Translations under genes and position numbers: made by a program | Part shown: positions 33,467 to 41,529 of the stretch, piece after piece | How the letters are laid out: every line of letters begins with the position of its first letter | Position numbering within the stretch: position 1 is the stretch's first letter | Assembly (NCBI GenBank): GCA_902600205.1 | Contig: CACKIN010000002.1 | Span: 62,001 to 126,000, forward strand | Direction of reading: 5' to 3' | Source of the DNA: an uncultured Pelagibacteraceae bacterium | GTDB lineage: Bacteria; Pseudomonadota; Alphaproteobacteria; Pelagibacterales; Pelagibacteraceae | Length of the DNA: 64,000 bases | Notes under the pieces: model-generated | Database searches by the model: none | Told to the model about the DNA's origin: nothing | The model's input: only the letters and a program-made list of their open reading frames with translations

Positions 33467-34326
33467 TTAGAATATTAATAATAGTTTTTTCCATATTTTC
33501 AAATACTGCTTTTGCATCAGATGAAAAAGCTGGAAGATATTTTGTAGATCAACCTGATGTTTCTGATGAACCTCAAATTCATTTTATATATCTCTTAAAT
33601 AAAGACAGCGAAGATAGAGAGTGGGATATAAATGGAAAAATGGAGAAAGAATTGTTAGAGGCCAATGAAAAAATGCTGGAAATGACAAATGGTAATCAGA
33701 AGTTTAGGTATGACTTAAGGGAAGACGGCAAAATGGATATTTCTTTTGTTAGATTTGATAAACAATATAAAGGAAACTATGGGATGAATTACCCTGACGC
33801 TTATTTAACAAAATTAGGTTTTAATGATCCCAATAAATTGTACTTTGCATGGGTTGATGTAGGACATAGAGATGGCGGACAAGGAAGTGTTCACCATGGA
33901 TACATATTTTTAAAAAGCAAATATAATCCAAGTGCCAAAAAAAGAATTTTAATTACACTACACGAATTAATGCATGTAAATGGATTTGCATGGCCATGTA
34001 CAAAAGGAAATAAAAACGGACACAAGTTCGGGACAATAATTGGAGGACCTGACGGGGGAGATAAGTATAATTTGGGATCATTATATAATCATAAAGATCC
34101 TACTTGTCCTGATTTTAAAGATTCTGTATTTTTAGAACCAACCTCAAGCACACCTTTTAATCCAGTATACTTAAAATGTGCAATGGCTGCAGAAGTTGGT
34201 AGAGGTATATCTCCTGATAGCAATTATAAATGGAGGGATAGATATTCCCATAAAAAACTAAAAAAAATTAAAAAGAAAAGAACTTGGTGTACTTATAATA
34301 GATACAAAGATTTCAATAATTTTTAA
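33463..34326 (+). CDS. secreted putative metallopeptidase (HELMH)
   Basis: A 287-residue exported protein (signal peptide residues 1-18, cut at A-F-A). Residues 167-171 are HELMH, inside LITLHELMHVNGFAW. The HExxHxxG form is metzincin-like, but the position of the third ligand (177) is Trp rather than His or Asp, so a third zinc ligand must come from elsewhere. Four mature cysteines suggest two disulfides and an extracytoplasmic site. Overlap with the upstream gene (ATGA) and a 2-bp gap downstream place it in the middle of a trio. The family is not recognised. Confidence 0.7.
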   Translation: MIRILIIVFSIFSNTAFASDEKAGRYFVDQPDVSDEPQIHFIYLLNKDSEDREWDINGKMEKELLEANEKMLEMTNGNQKFRYDLREDGKMDISFVRFDKQYKGNYGMNYPDAYLTKLGFNDPNKLYFAWVDVGHRDGGQGSVHHGYIFLKSKYNPSAKKRILITLHELMHVNGFAWPCTKGNKNGHKFGTIIGGPDGGDKYNLGSLYNHKDPTCPDFKDSVFLEPTSSTPFNPVYLKCAMAAEVGRGISPDSNYKWRDRYSHKKLKKIKKKRTWCTYNRYKDFNNF

Positions 34327-34328
34327 AG

Positions 34329-35258
34329 ATGAAAAAAATATATATACTTTTAATCACTTTAGTTTTTTATTCTACTTCAGCAGCTGCTGTTGAAAAATTT
34401 AAGTTCAAATATAACTTACATGAAAATTTACCAAAGAAATGGGTTACTGAATTCAAAAATATAATGAATATTGTGCAAGAAGTTATGCCTATAAATGAGA
34501 ATACTAACGATTGGGTTAAGAATAATATTAAATCAACGAACATGAAACAGGGCTATAATATGGATATCTATGCATGGAAAAGCACAAAAAATCCTTTTCC
34601 GGAAAAGCGTGCTAATATGAAATACTCAGGTATTGAAGGATGTAATTCACCTGAACCATGGATGCAACTAGATATATTTCCACAAGATTATACAAGTTCA
34701 ATTAATAAAATTCGTACTTATACTGTTATTGTTCATGAGTATTTTCATGTTTATCAAATCGCACTTTCTCATAGAGATAGGTGTCTGTCTGAAAACAGTG
34801 CAAAATGGTTGGTCGAGGGAGGTGCTAAAGTTTTAGAAGAGATCTATTCAAGGCAATATTATAAAAAAGACCTTTTAAAAAGCGACATTCAAGAGAGAAA
34901 AAGATGGAGTATTAAAAAGGTTACTAAAGAACCTCATTTATATGAAAAACATAAGACATCACCACAAAAAAATGGATTTGATAGCAATTATGCTGGCTCT
35001 GCATTTATAGTACTGGCATTAGTTAATGAATTAAAAAAAAATAATATTTCTCAAGAAAAAGCATTTGAGTTAGTTTTTAGAGAATTCTGGATACAAAGGG
35101 CTAAACAACCTTCAGGCTGGAATTGGCAAACTACTTTTAAAAATACTTTTGGTATGACTTTGGATGAATTTTACGAAAAATTAAGTAAATACAAAAGAAA
35201 AGATCTTAAAAAAATACTCCCAAGCAAAACATTAACGGTACAGGATATTTTTAGTTAA
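34329..35258 (+). CDS. secreted putative metallopeptidase (HEYFH, gluzincin-like)
   Basis: A 309-residue exported protein (signal peptide ending A-A-A near residue 20). HEYFH at 136-140 is followed by WLVEGGA with Glu163. A Glu about 23 residues after the second His is the gluzincin third-ligand pattern. The HEYFHVYQ ... WLxEGxA arrangement resembles the MA-clan proteins with a peptidase MA-like fold. Two cysteines flank the site. It lies 2 bp after another HExxH gene. Substrate unknown. Confidence 0.72.
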   Translation: MKKIYILLITLVFYSTSAAAVEKFKFKYNLHENLPKKWVTEFKNIMNIVQEVMPINENTNDWVKNNIKSTNMKQGYNMDIYAWKSTKNPFPEKRANMKYSGIEGCNSPEPWMQLDIFPQDYTSSINKIRTYTVIVHEYFHVYQIALSHRDRCLSENSAKWLVEGGAKVLEEIYSRQYYKKDLLKSDIQERKRWSIKKVTKEPHLYEKHKTSPQKNGFDSNYAGSAFIVLALVNELKKNNISQEKAFELVFREFWIQRAKQPSGWNWQTTFKNTFGMTLDEFYEKLSKYKRKDLKKILPSKTLTVQDIFS

Positions 35259-35272
35259 TCCTAAACTGATCT

Positions 35273-35473
35273 TTAGAAAAGAAGGTCATTAACTGAGTAA
35301 ATAATAAGTCCTAAAATTATTACAAAAAATATTATAAAAGCTATCTGCTCACTACCTTTTTTTTTGACTTTAGTTTCTCCTTTTTTAAATTTTCTGATTT
35401 GAAATATTCCAAACCTCATAACAGCCAATCCACCTAAAACAAGTGCTACAGCAATAAAAAATCCACTTAGCAT
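35273..35473 (-). CDS. small two-helix membrane protein
   Basis: A 66-residue protein with helices at about residues 4-20 and 45-62 and a lysine-rich loop between. The frame is open up to 35545, but that part overlaps the preceding gene by 71 bp and is not hydrophobic. The ATG at 35473 is one base past the upstream stop and is the likely start. It resembles small inner-membrane proteins of the HIG1/twin-TM type in outline only; the function is unknown. Confidence 0.6.
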   Translation of the reverse strand: MLSGFFIAVALVLGGLAVMRFGIFQIRKFKKGETKVKKKGSEQIAFIIFFVIILGLIIYSVNDLLF

Positions 35474-35474
35474 T

Positions 35475-36080
35475 TTATGGGACAAGCCATTTTTGTTTAT
35501 TATTCGAGATATCAAATCTTGCTCTTCTATGACCTTTTGCTGCAAGATATAACCATTCTATACTCTCAATATTGCATTGAATTACAGTAAAGTTTTTATA
35601 GCCTTCCTCACTTTGTTCCATTGTAAAACCAGACTTTTCAATTTCCTCACTTAAACCTGAACTAGGCTCATCAATTTCAGTACCAGGACTACTATTTACT
35701 AGATAACATTTACGACTTACATGGGCTGTTTTTAACCATGATAGTTCTGTAATTTCATTATCATGATTAACAACACAATTCACTTTAATTCTAAGCTGAA
35801 TCTTTTCTTCTTTGTCATAGAATATTAATACTGCACTGCTATTTTTTTTTAATTTTGGAATTTTATCAGATCGTATATCGCTATGAAACTGAAGAAGATT
35901 ATTTGATTGGTCAGATTTTCTAAGAACTACTATCCTTCCATCAAAGTCTGATTGATCTCCGCAAACAAAAACTGGAATTCGAAAAGGTGATGATCTATTG
36001 GTAACTGCATCATCAAGCATTGACCATATTTTTTTCTTTATTTCAGAAAAGTCCTCATAGTATAGGACGGTATTTGACAT
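35475..36080 (-). CDS. pyridoxamine 5'-phosphate oxidase-like FMN protein
   Basis: A 201-residue protein with the split-barrel flavin fold. The layout of the Alr4036/PNPOx-like group is seen: RIVVLRKSDQSNNLLQFHSDIRSDKI holds the FMN phosphate contacts (residues about 48-73). IQLRIKV and the C-terminal HRRARFD with W follow. True PdxH ends differ, so vitamin B6 synthesis is not assured. It lies 4 bp after the dehydrogenase gene and just before a small membrane gene. Confidence 0.78.
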   Translation of the reverse strand: MSNTVLYYEDFSEIKKKIWSMLDDAVTNRSSPFRIPVFVCGDQSDFDGRIVVLRKSDQSNNLLQFHSDIRSDKIPKLKKNSSAVLIFYDKEEKIQLRIKVNCVVNHDNEITELSWLKTAHVSRKCYLVNSSPGTEIDEPSSGLSEEIEKSGFTMEQSEEGYKNFTVIQCNIESIEWLYLAAKGHRRARFDISNNKQKWLVP

Positions 36081-36084
36081 TGGA

Positions 36085-36960
36085 TTATTTCTTTTTTTTA
36101 AGTCTAGCGATTAGACTAGAACTATCCCAACGATTACCACCCATTTTTTGAACATCAGCATAATACTCATCAACAATTTCAGTAATTGGAACAGGTGAAC
36201 CATTTCTTTTTGCTTCTTCAATTACTATTTTTAAATCTTTTCTCATCCAGTCAACTGCAAAACCATAATCGAACTTATCTTCAACCATTGTTTTATATCT
36301 ATTTTCCATTTGCCAAGATTGTGCTGCTCCCTTTGATATTGTTTCCATAACCTTATCAATATCTAATCCAGCATTTATACCAAAGTTAATAGCTTCTGAT
36401 AAACCTTGTACAACTCCTGCAATACACATTTGGTTCATCATTTTGGTTAGTTGTCCACTTCCTGATGGACCAATTAATTTCACTTTTTTGCTATAGCAAT
36501 CAATTACAGGTTCGGCTTTTTTGAATGCTTCATCATCACCACCTACCATAACTGTAAGAATTCCTCCTTCAGCACCTGATTGACCTCCAGAAATTGGCGC
36601 ATCTAAAAAAGCAAATCCCTTTTCTTTTGCTTTACTATAAAGTTCTCTCGATACTTCTGCAGATACAGTTGAATTATCTACGTAGATTGAACCTTCCTTA
36701 GCACTATGAAATAATCCGTTTTCGCCTAAAGCAACTTGTTTCAAATCTTCATCATTTCCCACACAAGTAAAAATAAAATCAGCACCTTCCGCAGCTTCTT
36801 TTGGTGTTGAAGCCATTTTACCTTTATATTCATTAATCCATTTTTCAGCTTTAGCAGTTGTTCTATTAAAAACAGTTACATTGTGCCCAGCTTTTGATAT
36901 ATAACCAGCCATCGGATAACCCATTACCCCGAGACCTATGAAAGCAACATTACAAGTCAT
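36085..36960 (-). CDS. beta-hydroxyacid dehydrogenase (GarR/MmsB type)
   Basis: A 291-residue NAD(P)-dependent enzyme. The Rossmann loop is FIGLGVMGYPMAGYISKAGH. The substrate signature is DAPISGGQSGAEGG, and the catalytic lysine lies in LTKMMNQM. Family reactions include tartronate semialdehyde reduction and 3-hydroxyisobutyrate oxidation; sequence alone does not separate them. It is divergent from the MFS gene with an 11-bp gap, so the two promoters must overlap coding DNA. Confidence 0.9.
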   Translation of the reverse strand: MTCNVAFIGLGVMGYPMAGYISKAGHNVTVFNRTTAKAEKWINEYKGKMASTPKEAAEGADFIFTCVGNDEDLKQVALGENGLFHSAKEGSIYVDNSTVSAEVSRELYSKAKEKGFAFLDAPISGGQSGAEGGILTVMVGGDDEAFKKAEPVIDCYSKKVKLIGPSGSGQLTKMMNQMCIAGVVQGLSEAINFGINAGLDIDKVMETISKGAAQSWQMENRYKTMVEDKFDYGFAVDWMRKDLKIVIEEAKRNGSPVPITEIVDEYYADVQKMGGNRWDSSSLIARLKKKK

Positions 36961-36971
36961 AAATTATTTAT

Positions 36972-38180
36972 ATGTTTAAAAATTTAAGTTTAAAAGTAAT
37001 TATTTTCGGTTTTATTTTTACATTTTTTTCATGTTTTGGACAGAGTTTTTTTATAGGTTTATTTAATTCAAGCATAAGAGAAACACTTTCTATTACACAT
37101 GGACAATTTGGCACGATTTATGCATCAGCTACTCTATTTAGTAGTTTACTTCTAATATGGATTGGAAAAAAAATTGATGATGTAAACGTACTTAAATTTG
37201 CAATTTTTGTTACTATACTTTTATCATTTTCTTCTTTTTTCTTTTCCAAAACATCATCAGTAGCTTTTCTATTTGTTGCAATTTTTTTAATGAGGTTTTC
37301 TGGACAAGGATTAATGTCTCATACAGCTTCAACTACCATTTCAAGATATTTTACAAAATCTAGAGGTAAAGCATTAAGCATTATTTGGTTTGGTTTATCT
37401 TCTGCAGAGTTCATAATGCCCGTATTAATTGTTTATCTTTTAACTCTAATAGTTTGGCAGGATTTATGGGTAATCTTTTCTTTAATAGTTATAATTTGCT
37501 TACCGTTGGCATCTTATATTTTAGTTAAAGATGTCAAATTAGATACTAGAGAGGGTAGTCAAAACAAAATTTCAAAAGAAGAAAATATAAAAAACTGGAA
37601 AAGAATAGAAGTTCTTGGAGATTATAGATTTTATATTATTTCATTAAATATGTTGGCAATGCCCTGGATAGCTACAGGAGTATTTGTGTATCAATCTTTC
37701 GTCACTAATTCAAAAGGGTGGGGTGAATATACAATTGCACAATCTTTTATGTCTTACTCAATATTTTCTGTAATTACTTTAATTGTTGCTGGTTATTTAA
37801 TTGATAAATTTACAAGTAGAAAGTTATTAATCTATATGAATATTCCATTATTCTTAGGAACTTTAGTCATTATATATTTTGATGCTCCACAAACTGCTTT
37901 TTTATTTCTTGGATTGGTAGGAATATCAAACGGTCTAGCAAACTTATTAGGATCATCAACATGGGCAGAAATTTATGGAGTAAAATATATTGGATCTATT
38001 AAAGCTTTGACTACTGCTTTAATGGTATTTGCAACTGCTTTTGGCACTGCATTATTTGGCTTTTTGATAGATGCTGGATTTTCAATTGAAAAAATCGCAT
38101 TTATTGCAGCAATTGCTATAGCATGCTCTATAGCCTTACTTTTCACTATACGAAAAAAATTAAATCCAGTTTATCTCTAA
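36972..38180 (+). CDS. major facilitator superfamily transporter
   Basis: A 402-residue protein with 12 predicted helices in two halves. The loop motif after helix 2 appears as WIGKKIDDVNV, and RYFTKSRGKALSIIWFG is typical of the oxalate/formate or monocarboxylate-like MFS branch. The substrate is unknown. It is divergent from a beta-hydroxyacid dehydrogenase, so a shared hydroxy-acid substrate is a fair guess but no more than that. Confidence 0.85.
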   Translation: MFKNLSLKVIIFGFIFTFFSCFGQSFFIGLFNSSIRETLSITHGQFGTIYASATLFSSLLLIWIGKKIDDVNVLKFAIFVTILLSFSSFFFSKTSSVAFLFVAIFLMRFSGQGLMSHTASTTISRYFTKSRGKALSIIWFGLSSAEFIMPVLIVYLLTLIVWQDLWVIFSLIVIICLPLASYILVKDVKLDTREGSQNKISKEENIKNWKRIEVLGDYRFYIISLNMLAMPWIATGVFVYQSFVTNSKGWGEYTIAQSFMSYSIFSVITLIVAGYLIDKFTSRKLLIYMNIPLFLGTLVIIYFDAPQTAFLFLGLVGISNGLANLLGSSTWAEIYGVKYIGSIKALTTALMVFATAFGTALFGFLIDAGFSIEKIAFIAAIAIACSIALLFTIRKKLNPVYL

Positions 38181-38222
38181 TACTGCTTGATTTTTTTATG
38201 ATCGAGGTGTATCTAACCGACC

Positions 38223-38741
38223 ATGGCAAGAGTTACTGTTGAAGATTGTATAGATAAAGTTGATAGCCCTTACGAATTGGTGCTAGTTGCAAAGGAGAGA
38301 GCAACGCAACTTAATTCAGGGTTGGAACCTACTTTAGATAGAGATAATGATAAAAACACTGTCATAGCATTAAGGGAAATAGCTGAGGAAACAATCAAAG
38401 TTCCTGATTTAACAGATGCTGCAGTTTACAAGTTAAGAAAACATGTCGAGCAAATTGATGATAATTCAGAGGACGAAGATGATATTGGCGATGATTTTGA
38501 AAATCTTTACAAAGGTGAAATTTCAAAAAGTGGTGTACCAATTCTTCCATCTAAGAGAGCTAGAAAAATTCCAGAAAAAATTCAAGTTTCTAAAGATGAT
38601 TTAGCTGAGTTACAAAATACAGCTGAACAACCTTCATCTGAACCTGTTGAGGACATGCAAGAAGAAGAGACTGATGTTTCATTGGACGAAATGAAAGATC
38701 AAGAAGAGACTGTATCAGACGAAACAGTAAACCAAGAATAA
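38223..38741 (+). CDS. rpoZ: RNA polymerase omega subunit with long acidic tail
   Basis: Residues 1 to about 75 are a standard omega subunit: [13 protein letters not shown], then [14 protein letters not shown] and [17 protein letters not shown]. Omega aids assembly of beta-prime. The full protein is 172 residues, well above the usual 80-130. The extra C-terminal part is low-complexity, rich in Glu, Asp and Gln, and probably disordered. It ends one base before the convergent CoA-transferase stop. No spoT gene follows it, unlike in many proteobacteria. Confidence 0.92.
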   Translation: MARVTVEDCIDKVDSPYELVLVAKERATQLNSGLEPTLDRDNDKNTVIALREIAEETIKVPDLTDAAVYKLRKHVEQIDDNSEDEDDIGDDFENLYKGEISKSGVPILPSKRARKIPEKIQVSKDDLAELQNTAEQPSSEPVEDMQEEETDVSLDEMKDQEETVSDETVNQE

Positions 38742-38742
38742 A

Positions 38743-39885
38743 TTAACTAAATTCCTTTATTATTTTTTCCCTGTGCTCATCTAAATCAGGAATATTACCC
38801 CTAGTATTTTCATCTTTGTAGGTAGACATTTTGATAGGATTTCCTGCAGATTTAAATTCACCAATAATTTTATGGTATGATCTTACAATCATATTTCTTT
38901 CTTGAATTTGAGGATTTTCTACAGCTTGTTTTATATTAAAAATTGGCCCACATGGAATTTTCAATTCTTCCATTTCTTTAATCCATTCATCTGTAGATTT
39001 GGAGCTCAATTGTTTTTCAAAAATTTCTTTTAAGTGATCCATGTTTTCACATCTTAAAGAATTAGAATTAAATCTTTCATCATTTGCAGTTGCAGGAATT
39101 TTTAATACGTCACAAAGTTTTGTAAAAAGTTTATCATTTCCTGCAGCAATAATTATATAACTATCTTTTGTTTTAAAAGCTTCAAAGGGCGCAATAGATG
39201 GATGTCTTGAACCCATTGGTCCTGGAATTTCATTTTTGGAAAGATATCTTGCAATTGCATTTTCTAAAATAGCTATTTGGCAATCTAACATTGAGACATC
39301 TACAAAAGCTCCTTTACCAGTTTTTTGTCTATCGTATAAAGCTGCATTAATTCCAATTGCTGTAAACAGACCTGCTGTGATATCACCAATAGAGGTTCCA
39401 ACTCTTGTTGGTTCTGAGTTTGGATGGCCAGTTACACTCATCAACCCCCCCATACCTTGAACGACCATGTCATATGCTGGGAGTTCTTTTAAAGGTCCGG
39501 TTTGACCAAAACCTGATGCTGATGCATAAATTAATTTAGGGTATTTCTTGCTCACATCCTTCCAGCCAAAACCCCACTTTTCTAATGTGCCAGGTTTAAA
39601 GTTTTCTACTAAAATATCTGCCTTAGATAAAATTTTGTCAAAAATTTTTTTATCTTCATTATTCTTTAAATTTAAAGCGATACTTTCTTTTCCTCTATTT
39701 AACGACATAAAGTATGCAGAATAATCTTTAACAAAAGGTCCAAATTTTCGAGAGTCATCACCTGTTTCAGGTGCTTCAATTTTTATAACTCTCGCACCTA
39801 AATCTGAGAGTATCATAGTGCAATAGGGTCCAACTAAAACCCTTGTTAAATCAACAACTAATAAATTTTTTAGTGGCCCATCCAT
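38743..39885 (-). CDS. class III (CaiB/BaiF) CoA-transferase
   Basis: A 380-residue CoA-transferase. The N-terminal LLVVDLTRVLVGPYCTMILSD (residues about 8-28) and KPGTLEKWGFGW are family hallmarks. The GTSIGDITAGL segment carries the catalytic Asp that forms the CoA-anhydride. The glycine-rich GSRHPSIAPFEAF contacts the active site. It transfers CoA between carboxylic acids. It is divergent from a TRAP operon ending in malonyl-CoA decarboxylase, which suggests it activates the imported acid. Confidence 0.9.
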   Translation of the reverse strand: MDGPLKNLLVVDLTRVLVGPYCTMILSDLGARVIKIEAPETGDDSRKFGPFVKDYSAYFMSLNRGKESIALNLKNNEDKKIFDKILSKADILVENFKPGTLEKWGFGWKDVSKKYPKLIYASASGFGQTGPLKELPAYDMVVQGMGGLMSVTGHPNSEPTRVGTSIGDITAGLFTAIGINAALYDRQKTGKGAFVDVSMLDCQIAILENAIARYLSKNEIPGPMGSRHPSIAPFEAFKTKDSYIIIAAGNDKLFTKLCDVLKIPATANDERFNSNSLRCENMDHLKEIFEKQLSSKSTDEWIKEMEELKIPCGPIFNIKQAVENPQIQERNMIVRSYHKIIGEFKSAGNPIKMSTYKDENTRGNIPDLDEHREKIIKEFS

Positions 39886-39911
39886 AATAAAATATACGAC
39901 ATTTCCTTATA

Positions 39912-39940
39912 TTGACTCTTACTAATAAGTTCAATTTAAT
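39912..39940 (+). promoter_or_regulatory. sigma70 promoter TTGACT-17-TTTAAT for the TRAP operon
   Basis: TTGACT (39912-39917) and TTTAAT (39935-39940) with a 17-bp spacer precede dctP at 39974. The leader would be about 27 bases and contains AGAGGGG. The arrangement is nearly the same as the TTT promoter at 26032-26060. Confidence 0.6.
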
Positions 39941-39973
39941 ATCATTATTAAATTAATTTAAAGAGGGGAAAAT

Positions 39974-40984
39974 ATGTTAAAAAAAATAAGTTTTTATTTC
40001 ACAACATTATTTTTAGCTTTCTCATTAATTGGGTCAGCATACGCTGTGACATTAAAAGCAAGTCACCAATGGCCTGGAACACCTAGAGCTGATGGCTCTT
40101 ATGATCCAAGACATGAAATGGTTCAAATAATTGCAGATGAAGTTAAAAAAGCAGGTGTAGATTTAGATATTAGAATCTATCCAGCAAAATCATTATACAA
40201 ACCTAAAGAGCAGTGGAAGCCAATGACAACTGGTCAGTTAGATATTTCAGCATTTCCATTAGCGTACGCATCAAAATTCCATCCAGAATTTGATGCAACT
40301 TTAATGCCGGGAACAGTTAAAAATCATGATCATGCACTAAGATTTAATAAGGGTCCAATGATGACTGAAATTAAGAGAATCATAAATGATGCTGGTGTTG
40401 TTGTTCTATCTGATGCCTGGCTTGGTGGCGGTTTTGCATCTAAGTCAAAATGTATTAAAAATCCATCAGATGCAAAAGGTCAAGTAATGAGAGCAGCTGG
40501 TAAAGCTTTTAACCAAATGTTAGAGGCAGCTGGCGCTGGTATTCAAAGTATGCCTTCATCAGAAATTTATACTGGATTACAAACTGGAGTATTAACAGGT
40601 GCAAATACTAGTTCAGGAAGTTTTGTTAGTTACAAAATTTATGAGCAAGTAACATGCGCAACACCTCCAGGAAAATTTGGATTATGGTTTATGTATGAGC
40701 CAATTTTGATGTCAAAAATGAGCTTTGATAAATTAAATTCAAAACAACAAGATGCTTTAATGAAAGCTGGTAAAGTTGCTGAAAAATATATGACTGCGCA
40801 AGTTGAAAATTTAGATAAAAAATTTGAAGACGCTTATAAAGCAGCAGGAGTAAAATTAGTATATATGGATGCAAACGACCATGCGGCTTGGGTTGAGATT
40901 GCTAAACAATCTTCACACAAAGCATTTGCTGAAAAAGTTCCAGGTGGCGATAAGCTAATGGAAATGGCTTTAGCAGTTAAATAA
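39974..40984 (+). CDS. TRAP transporter solute-binding protein (DctP family)
   Basis: A 336-residue periplasmic receptor. The signal peptide ends at A-Y-A near residue 24, and the mature protein begins VTLKASHQWPGTPRADG. GQVMRAAGKAFNQML covers the conserved Arg position. Two cysteines (SKCIKN and QVTCATPP) may form a disulfide. A strong AGAGGGG lies upstream of the ATG. It heads a dctP-dctQ-dctM-malonyl-CoA decarboxylase series and is cut off from dctQ by a terminator-like hairpin. Confidence 0.93.
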   Translation: MLKKISFYFTTLFLAFSLIGSAYAVTLKASHQWPGTPRADGSYDPRHEMVQIIADEVKKAGVDLDIRIYPAKSLYKPKEQWKPMTTGQLDISAFPLAYASKFHPEFDATLMPGTVKNHDHALRFNKGPMMTEIKRIINDAGVVVLSDAWLGGGFASKSKCIKNPSDAKGQVMRAAGKAFNQMLEAAGAGIQSMPSSEIYTGLQTGVLTGANTSSGSFVSYKIYEQVTCATPPGKFGLWFMYEPILMSKMSFDKLNSKQQDALMKAGKVAEKYMTAQVENLDKKFEDAYKAAGVKLVYMDANDHAAWVEIAKQSSHKAFAEKVPGGDKLMEMALAVK

Positions 40985-40998
40985 AAAGATATATAAAG

Positions 40999-41033
40999 AA
41001 CCCCTATTTAAAAAATTAAATAGGGGTTTTTTT
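40999..41033 (+). terminator. terminator hairpin carrying the dctQ Shine-Dalgarno
   Basis: AACCCCTATTTAA (40999-41011) and TTAAATAGGGGTT (41016-41028) form a perfect 13-bp stem with a four-A loop and a seven-T run (41027-41033). Two bases later comes the dctQ ATG at 41035. The only Shine-Dalgarno-like sequence for dctQ, AGGGG at 41022-41026, is in the 3' arm. Confidence 0.8.
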
Positions 41034-41034
41034 C

Positions 41035-41529
41035 ATGAAACAAAAATATTTAAAATTCTGTAATTATAGTTCACAAGCATGTGGTGCTTTTGCTGTTTTA
41101 GCTTTGCTACTGTCAATCTTGGTTATTGTAGAGTTAGTTTTTGAAAGATATTTCTTTCAAAGAGCGATTACATGGCAAACAGAGCTAGTGACGATGCTTT
41201 TAGTAGCTTCAACTTTTATAGGAAGTGCTTATGTTTTGAGCGAAAAAGCGCATGTAAGTATGGAGTGGATTTATGATTTTTTATCAAAGAAAAATATTCT
41301 TAGACTCAAAATTTTTACATCACTAATTAGTTTATTATTTTTTTTAATTTTATTTTATTTTGGATATTTAATGGTAGAGGAAGCGTTTACAAAAAACTAC
41401 TCAACAGGAACTGTCTGGGATCCTCCTTTATGGATACCTTATTCATCAATGATGATTGGGGCAGCGTTGATGATCCTTCAATATATTGCTGAAATAATTA
41501 AACTTATCGACGAGGAAGGTAGTTACTAA
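41035..41529 (+). CDS. TRAP transporter small permease (DctQ family)
   Basis: A 164-residue four-helix protein. The VELVFERYFFQRAITWQTELVTMLLV stretch (residues about 29-54) and the C-terminal WDPPLWIPYSSMMIGAAL are characteristic of DctQ. Its start directly follows the T-tract of a terminator hairpin, and its stop overlaps the dctM start (TAATG). Translation therefore probably depends on readthrough and unfolding of that hairpin. Confidence 0.9.
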   Translation: MKQKYLKFCNYSSQACGAFAVLALLLSILVIVELVFERYFFQRAITWQTELVTMLLVASTFIGSAYVLSEKAHVSMEWIYDFLSKKNILRLKIFTSLISLLFFLILFYFGYLMVEEAFTKNYSTGTVWDPPLWIPYSSMMIGAALMILQYIAEIIKLIDEEGSY

